A stretch of DNA of 64,000 nt from Hypoxylon rubiginosum (taxonomy: Eukaryota > Ascomycota > Sordariomycetes > Xylariales > Hypoxylaceae): the NCBI GenBank assembly GCA_902806565.1, contig CADCXA010000027.1, forward strand, positions 2,232,001 through 2,296,000, read 5' to 3'. Both the position numbers and the translations under genes were made by a program. The notes under the pieces were generated by a model. It saw only the letters and a program-made list of their open reading frames with translations. It did not search any database and was not told where the DNA came from. Of this stretch, positions 59,372 to 64,000 are shown piece by piece (within the stretch, counting starts at the first letter, position 1; every line of letters starts with the position of its first letter).

Positions 59372-61659
59372 AATTATACTGGATTTATTTGAGTTCGATT
59401 GAAAATGGGGAGATGCCAGAACTTTTACGCCTCCAAGTTGGTATTTATCGCGTCGATGTTGGAAAAAGGCATAGTACTTGCCTCTTATACTGTTATATAA
59501 GACATGGCAATATACTCGTACACAGTCTACATGGCTCCAACCCCTATTACCCCATCGTGACGCAGTCCAGCTGAACAACTGGGTACCTACCTAGGTACAT
59601 ATCACAGCCGTATACTCCACACTAGACGATTGGTTTACATACGCTATTGCCCGGGAGAAAAGTTGGTAATCTTTTGGGTCGTTCGTTGGTTGGCATCTTG
59701 GTAACGCCGAGGCAAGGGGGAGGAACCCTGCCTTGTAATACCCCGGAGATACGCGGTATGTAGAGCTATGCTATGATGATTTTGCTTTACAAACCAGATT
59801 TCTATACCATGTAGCATACATTATGACATGTTAGCCGTTCCTGTTAACTCCGAACGAGTCCGTATACGGAAGAATGCCTCCCGTCCTATTGTGGCCGGTT
59901 AATAATAGTTCCCTGAAAGGTCGGTGTCGTTTCGAGTCCCTTTCGCCACGATATCGCGGTATGACGTTTAAGCAAGCCTTGGAGAAACTTGCCACGCGTT
60001 CACAATATACTTGTATAACAGAAAAGGGAGGGAAGAACGTAATAAACTAATAATAATGATAACATATTGCGTCGCTATCTGGTAGATGGTTCTGAGGATG
60101 CGTCTGTCTTAGTTATGCCCCTCTTACATCAATTACCAAGGTAGGTACCGATGAGTAATAAAAGTGAGGCTCTTCGGACCCATATATGCACTTTATACTA
60201 GCCTACCTTCCTACGTACTTAATGTATGTCGGACAACGCTGCTCTAAGCTTCCGACTTCAGCACCACTATATCGGCCCGGGAGCAGATTGGAGGACCTAC
60301 GTCAGACGGCATACGTCGGTGCCTTGTTGTAGAAGTAGATAGCCATTTAAACAAGTGTTTCTCTTTTTATACATAATATACGAATCGTAAACCTCTGAAG
60401 GTTCGTCATAGACGAGCCTCAACGAATGTTTGCCTGCAGGTGAGACATGATTGCTCAAGTCAATATCAGCGGAGCCATAGCAGCTCTTAATCTCTACAAC
60501 GAGCAATTCCAAGCTAATAGGCAGCTCAGACCCTATTTTTGTCAAAATCAAGGTCAAACACGAGTCAATCCCTCTTAGAGACCTCCGAGGACCTTGAGTT
60601 CTTGAGTTTTTAGATCAGCCTCTAAGGATCGGACGTTGGGAAGTAAAGAGGGCGAGCAGAAAAAAAGGAAAGAAAAAGAAATATATTAGGGGTCGGGTTC
60701 GAACCAGCGTCTCCCTCTAGTGATATTTCATCTGCTTTGGCCTAAGTGATAAATTAGAAATATCCAAACACCACGGAAGCTCGACTAACTACCTAGGTAT
60801 ACAGTTGAGCTGAGAGTCTAGACACACCTAAGCGGCATCACAACAGTACACATGTACAGGGATTTACTCCTAAGGATAACCACGGGAGCCAAGGACCAAA
60901 TATCACTGTAAGGACTGTTCGTGTGCACCTATACAAGAGTTATGCTGGATCTAAGAGCCTGATTACGCTTGTATGTATATCTAGGTATATATATCCACCT
61001 CCTCTAATTAGATAAATACAAAGGGATAAAGGATATTAGGGTAGACACGTCATCAACGGCTATTATTTATTTCAGCATGCCTGTCATTCCCGATATATCC
61101 CGCGTACGTCTGGCCAAACGTTCGAGGATCAGTAACGTGTCAGCGTTGGTGGCAGGCTGGTGAGTTTGAAGCCAATATTTGGCTTAAAAACAAACTACTT
61201 GTGGATTGGATAGGACATATTAGTGACCAACTTGTCTTGGTTCAATATCCATTTGAAAGTACCTAAGGATTGCTTCTTCTAGCCATCTAATACCTGGTAT
61301 CCATCTAGTCTAGAACACCAGAAAACTCGGGGAGCTGGTATTCGCACTGCATTATGACCATCTCGACAAGCGATGTAGCCAATTAAGAGGCTACCATCAT
61401 CGATAATGATAATTCTTTAATTATCTCCGATTCGTTAGACAGACCCATGGTCTCTGTGGGGCCCATATGGGGCCAAGTGGTTAAAAATAACTGCGGCTTA
61501 AGGGGTAAAAACACACGGACTGTTCTAGACTGAGGTCTAGAGTGTCGAGCCATTAACCAATCCAAATTTTCTTTCCATAATATTCATAATATCTAAACCA
61601 CTTTACGAGAAAATAATTTGATATATTAAAAATTTAAACTTTTATATGGCGCGTAGTCA
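59372..61659. other. Intergenic region, AT-rich toward the right
   Basis: It holds the promoter of the FAD protein gene, then AT-rich sequence. A tRNA-like B box is present on the minus strand near 60695-60712. Palindromes ACCTAGGTA occur at about 59585 and 60790. No protein gene is seen. Confidence 0.5.
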
Positions 61660-62709
61660 TTGTTCTATTTTATAATTATGGATTTTCCAACCCAATCCTC
61701 AGCCCCTCCATCGTCACCACCGCTTCCACAACCATCCTACCAACCTATACCAAGAACAGCTTCACCACCTCCTTCATCAGAATTATCCGACCTTTCTGAT
61801 GCTACCCCCACCGTTTCTGACTCTGAAGAAGATGAGGAAAGTGAAAGCGACCCCAAAGCTGTTCCCAAAAACAAGAAGCTGCCCCAAGAAAAAAAAACCG
61901 TCGACGATACGTTAAGGTTTTGGAGGCGAGGGCGGAGGCATGGCTATACATTTGAGCGTTTCCTAGAAGGATGGATTCTTGCAGAAGCAGAAACGTCAAA
62001 TAAATGGCTCTATAGTGCAAGAATGCGTCAAGTACGAAAGGTCCTAAAGAAACCTTTAGTGCGAAGGCGCCTGGAGGATGCTGGTATCACGTTGCAGTTT
62101 AAGGAGGACGATAAAGATCCGGAAATTACTGACGTATCCGCTTTCCGGGACGAGCTTCTGGCCTTGTCGTTCCAACCCGCCTTCGGTAAATTCGACCTCG
62201 AGGCGTTTAGGAAGCCAGGGGAAGGGCCTTGTAATATCAAGGACGTCTACAACGCAGACTGGATTGCCAGCTCTCTCGAACAGGCCTCCTCCCAGATAAA
62301 AGACACGTCCCCTCGGCTATTTGCGTTCTTATCGGCACTCCTCGCTAACCAGCGAGTTGGGCGCAAAGCCATTAACGAGGGCAAAGGGGATGCTTCCTTT
62401 CCAATTGCCAAGGCGTACATAATCATGGCGCTGTTCTTAGGTGCTTATGCGCATAATAGGTGTAACTTCCTACCCCAGAGTATCGGTATATACCTCTATC
62501 ATAATAAGGTACAGAGTCGAGTAATAAACACCCTTGCTCGATTCGGTATATGTCCTGGTTATACGACTATTATGAAACTATTGGAACAGATGGCAGACCA
62601 ATCAAGGGCACACCTTAGCAATCAGGATTCTATAGATACACCCACACAGGAACCCGTTGGTATGGTTGGTGTGGTTACTTCAGGCACTGTCCATGGCGGA
62701 GGCGAGTAG
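61660..62709 (+). mobile_element. Truncated mobile-element-type ORF (resembles the N-terminal part of DUF6589-type proteins)
   Basis: The 349-codon frame (best Met at 61678, MDFPTQSSAPPSS) has a Pro/Ser-rich then acidic N-terminus (SDSEEDEESESDP). A helical region follows: DDTLRFWRRGRRHGYTFERF, RLFAFLSALLANQR, then YIIMALFLGAYAHNRCNFLP and IGIYLYHNKVQSRVINTLAR. This succession resembles the region ahead of DUF6589, a domain of high-copy, transposon-linked fungal proteins. Those proteins are much longer; here the frame stops at 62709 soon after GICPGYTTIMKLLEQ. No terminal repeats or target duplication could be located. It is probably a 3'-truncated copy in an AT-rich area. Family recognition is from memory. 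Confidence 0.5.
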
Positions 62710-62948
62710 TTCATTGGGATATTGACTGGACATGCGGTTGGTGCGTTGAGCACGAGGATAGGGGAGGGAACAGATAAAGGGGTCACTATGACTGGTCTCT
62801 AACGTGAACGTACCCAGATGACTGGCTAGGTAGGTAGATATTAAATGAATTAAGGTCTAGTTAGACTAAGTATTCGACTGTTGTCAGTATGCTAATTACC
62901 ACCAAGCGCCCGCCCTTCCCCCTTCGCTCTTAACCGTCCGAGCGACTA

Positions 62949-63569
62949 CTACAAGAAGACCCTCTGGACCTTCACCGACACGCAGCTGGGGTTCTGCGGT
63001 TTCTGGTTCCCCAAGACGTACTGCAGCGCGGTGTAGTCGTAGCCCTGCCAGTAGGTGGTGCAGATGGCCCAGCGGTCGGTCAGGTAGGTGACGTAGTTCT
63101 CGAAGGGCTCGGGCGGGGAGAGGGTGTCGTCGATGTTGGCCTGGACGGCGAGGAGGCCGTCGTCGGTGAAGGCGATGGGCTGCGCGCCGGTGACGGCGGG
63201 CCAGATGAGCGGGAACGCGAGGTTGGACGCCTCGTTGTACATGAAGGTCATGGCGGTGCTCTGGGTGAACTCGGGGATGCCGCCCGTGAAGGTCCAGGTC
63301 AGCAGGCCGGCCGGCAGGTACGCCGGGTCGGTGGGCGGCTCGGCCGTGCCGTTGAAGTAGAAGGTCAGGAACTGCGGGGTCGAGATGTTGGCGAAGACGC
63401 AGAAGGACTCCACCGCCGCGCCCGAGTGGCACGCCCCGAGCTGGAGGCCGTCCAGCGTGCTGTTCTCGCTCGACAGCACGAGGTGGAAGGGCGCCGATTG
63501 GTTCAGGTACTCGGTTTGCGCCAACGCGAGGCCGAAGGCGGCCGCCATGGTGAAGAGGGCGCGAACCAT
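62949..63569 (-). CDS. Small secreted protein, DUF7907-like
   Basis: A single-exon 206-aa protein starting MVRALFTMAAAFGLALAQTE, a typical signal peptide; the longer upstream extension is not needed. The mature part has the layout of a family of fungal secreted beta-rich proteins (DUF7907 as I recall): FHLVLSSENSTLDGLQLGAC then HSGAAVESFCVF, FYFNGTAEPPTDP, a W in GLLTWTF, SNLAFPLIWPA, a WAICTTYWQGYDYTAL block, and an ending NPSCVSVKVQRVFL. Four Cys residues could form two disulfides and several NxT/S sites suggest glycosylation. Function unknown. The large frame at 62896-63648 in another phase is a shadow. Confidence 0.75.
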   Translation of the reverse strand: MVRALFTMAAAFGLALAQTEYLNQSAPFHLVLSSENSTLDGLQLGACHSGAAVESFCVFANISTPQFLTFYFNGTAEPPTDPAYLPAGLLTWTFTGGIPEFTQSTAMTFMYNEASNLAFPLIWPAVTGAQPIAFTDDGLLAVQANIDDTLSPPEPFENYVTYLTDRWAICTTYWQGYDYTALQYVLGNQKPQNPSCVSVKVQRVFL

Positions 63570-64000
63570 ATTTGTTGCGGTGTATGTTAGGCTGAGGCGG
63601 TCGGATGATGAGCAGCTTTGATGTTGTTGGATGGACCGGTCGTGACAATGAAAGACGAAAGTATCATGGTGGGTTGTCCAGTATTTATACATATCAAGTC
63701 CCTGCTGTTTGCTAAGACGAATCGAATAGGCTACTTCTCCAAGCCGGCCTGCTCTGTCTCTTGTTACCATTGCTACTCTTCATTTGGTCGGCGTCGAGGG
63801 AATTGATGGAATACGAGATTCTCGAGGCTACGCCGGGTAATCCAACAATCCCCATGGGAGCCGGCCGACGATATACGAGGTTCCAGGGCGCCATGTCACT
63901 TTGGACGATCGTGCGGGCGTCGGTTCGATTGGTCGCATCGCTCTCGTTGTCAATTCCTTTTTGGGCGTCATGTCGCGTTCACCCCCCTTTATCTGGAAAA
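63570..64000. promoter_or_regulatory. Upstream region of the small secreted protein
   Basis: The 5' UTR and promoter of the secreted protein gene. A TATTTATACATA stretch lies near 63690. No other gene is supported up to the window edge. Confidence 0.4.

Noticed and set aside
57411..59574. Several plus-strand open frames opposite the FAD protein gene
   Set aside because: Shadows of a long GC-rich minus-strand gene whose frame carries a clear dinucleotide-binding motif.
62896..63648. 250-codon Arg/Pro/His-rich minus-strand frame
   Set aside because: Shifted reading of the small secreted protein gene, whose own frame has a signal peptide and family pattern.
1..64000. CRISPR arrays, bacterial operons, prophage or a secondary-metabolite gene cluster
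   Set aside because: The window is eukaryotic with spliced genes; no spaced repeats of that kind and no polyketide or peptide synthetase genes are visible.

Overview
The window is nuclear DNA of a filamentous ascomycete. The evidence is short introns of 50-130 bp with GTRNGT donors, CTRAC branch points and YAG acceptors, fungal housekeeping genes (BUD6, VMA2, DPH1, HMG-CoA lyase, palA/RIM20), intron-bearing tRNA genes, and long gene-poor spacers full of short palindromes of the TACCTAGGTA / TACCTTAGGTA type. The gene set fits a sordariomycete, perhaps Xylariales; that placement is inference.

Layout. 1-12 kb: the 3' part of BUD6 (+) runs tail to tail into an unusual gene of about 13 exons (2470-8287, -). 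It joins an HExxH metalloprotease-like N-terminus to a Gly/Pro-rich linker and a chain of degenerate cytochrome b5-like modules. Next is a secreted, probably GPI-anchored S41-type peptidase (-). 12.5-17 kb: tRNA-Arg(ACG) with an intron, a small one-TM protein and a long spacer with a 34-nt poly-G run. 17-26 kb: secreted PNGase A-type amidase (+), DPH1 (+), an acidic hypothetical protein (-), tRNA-Ala(AGC) with a tiny intron, and a secreted aldose 1-epimerase-like protein (-). 28-38 kb: V-ATPase subunit B (-), a kinase-like gene with a premature stop (-), a divergent pair made of a CxxC/Ala-Pro-rich protein (-) and mitochondrial HMG-CoA lyase (+), and a three-exon protein of unknown function (-). 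39-47 kb: a broken short-chain dehydrogenase (+), PalA/Rim20 (-) and a fringe-like GT31 glycosyltransferase (-). 47-64 kb is sparse: a GH92-like relic, a PEP-mutase/isocitrate-lyase relic, a cysteine-containing small secreted protein (+), an intronless bacterial-like FAD/NAD(P)-binding protein (-), a truncated mobile-element-type ORF (+) and a small secreted protein (-).

The housekeeping genes act in separate processes: polarity, pH signalling, vacuolar acidification, diphthamide synthesis and leucine/ketone metabolism. I see no biosynthetic gene cluster. The accessory part (about 47-64 kb, plus 39-40 kb and 31-32 kb) combines secreted proteins, decayed enzymes and mobile-element debris. The strongest candidate for something undescribed is the gene at 2470-8287. 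Four of its exons begin and end in phase 1, and five modules carry an intron at the same codon, which looks like an array grown by exon duplication.
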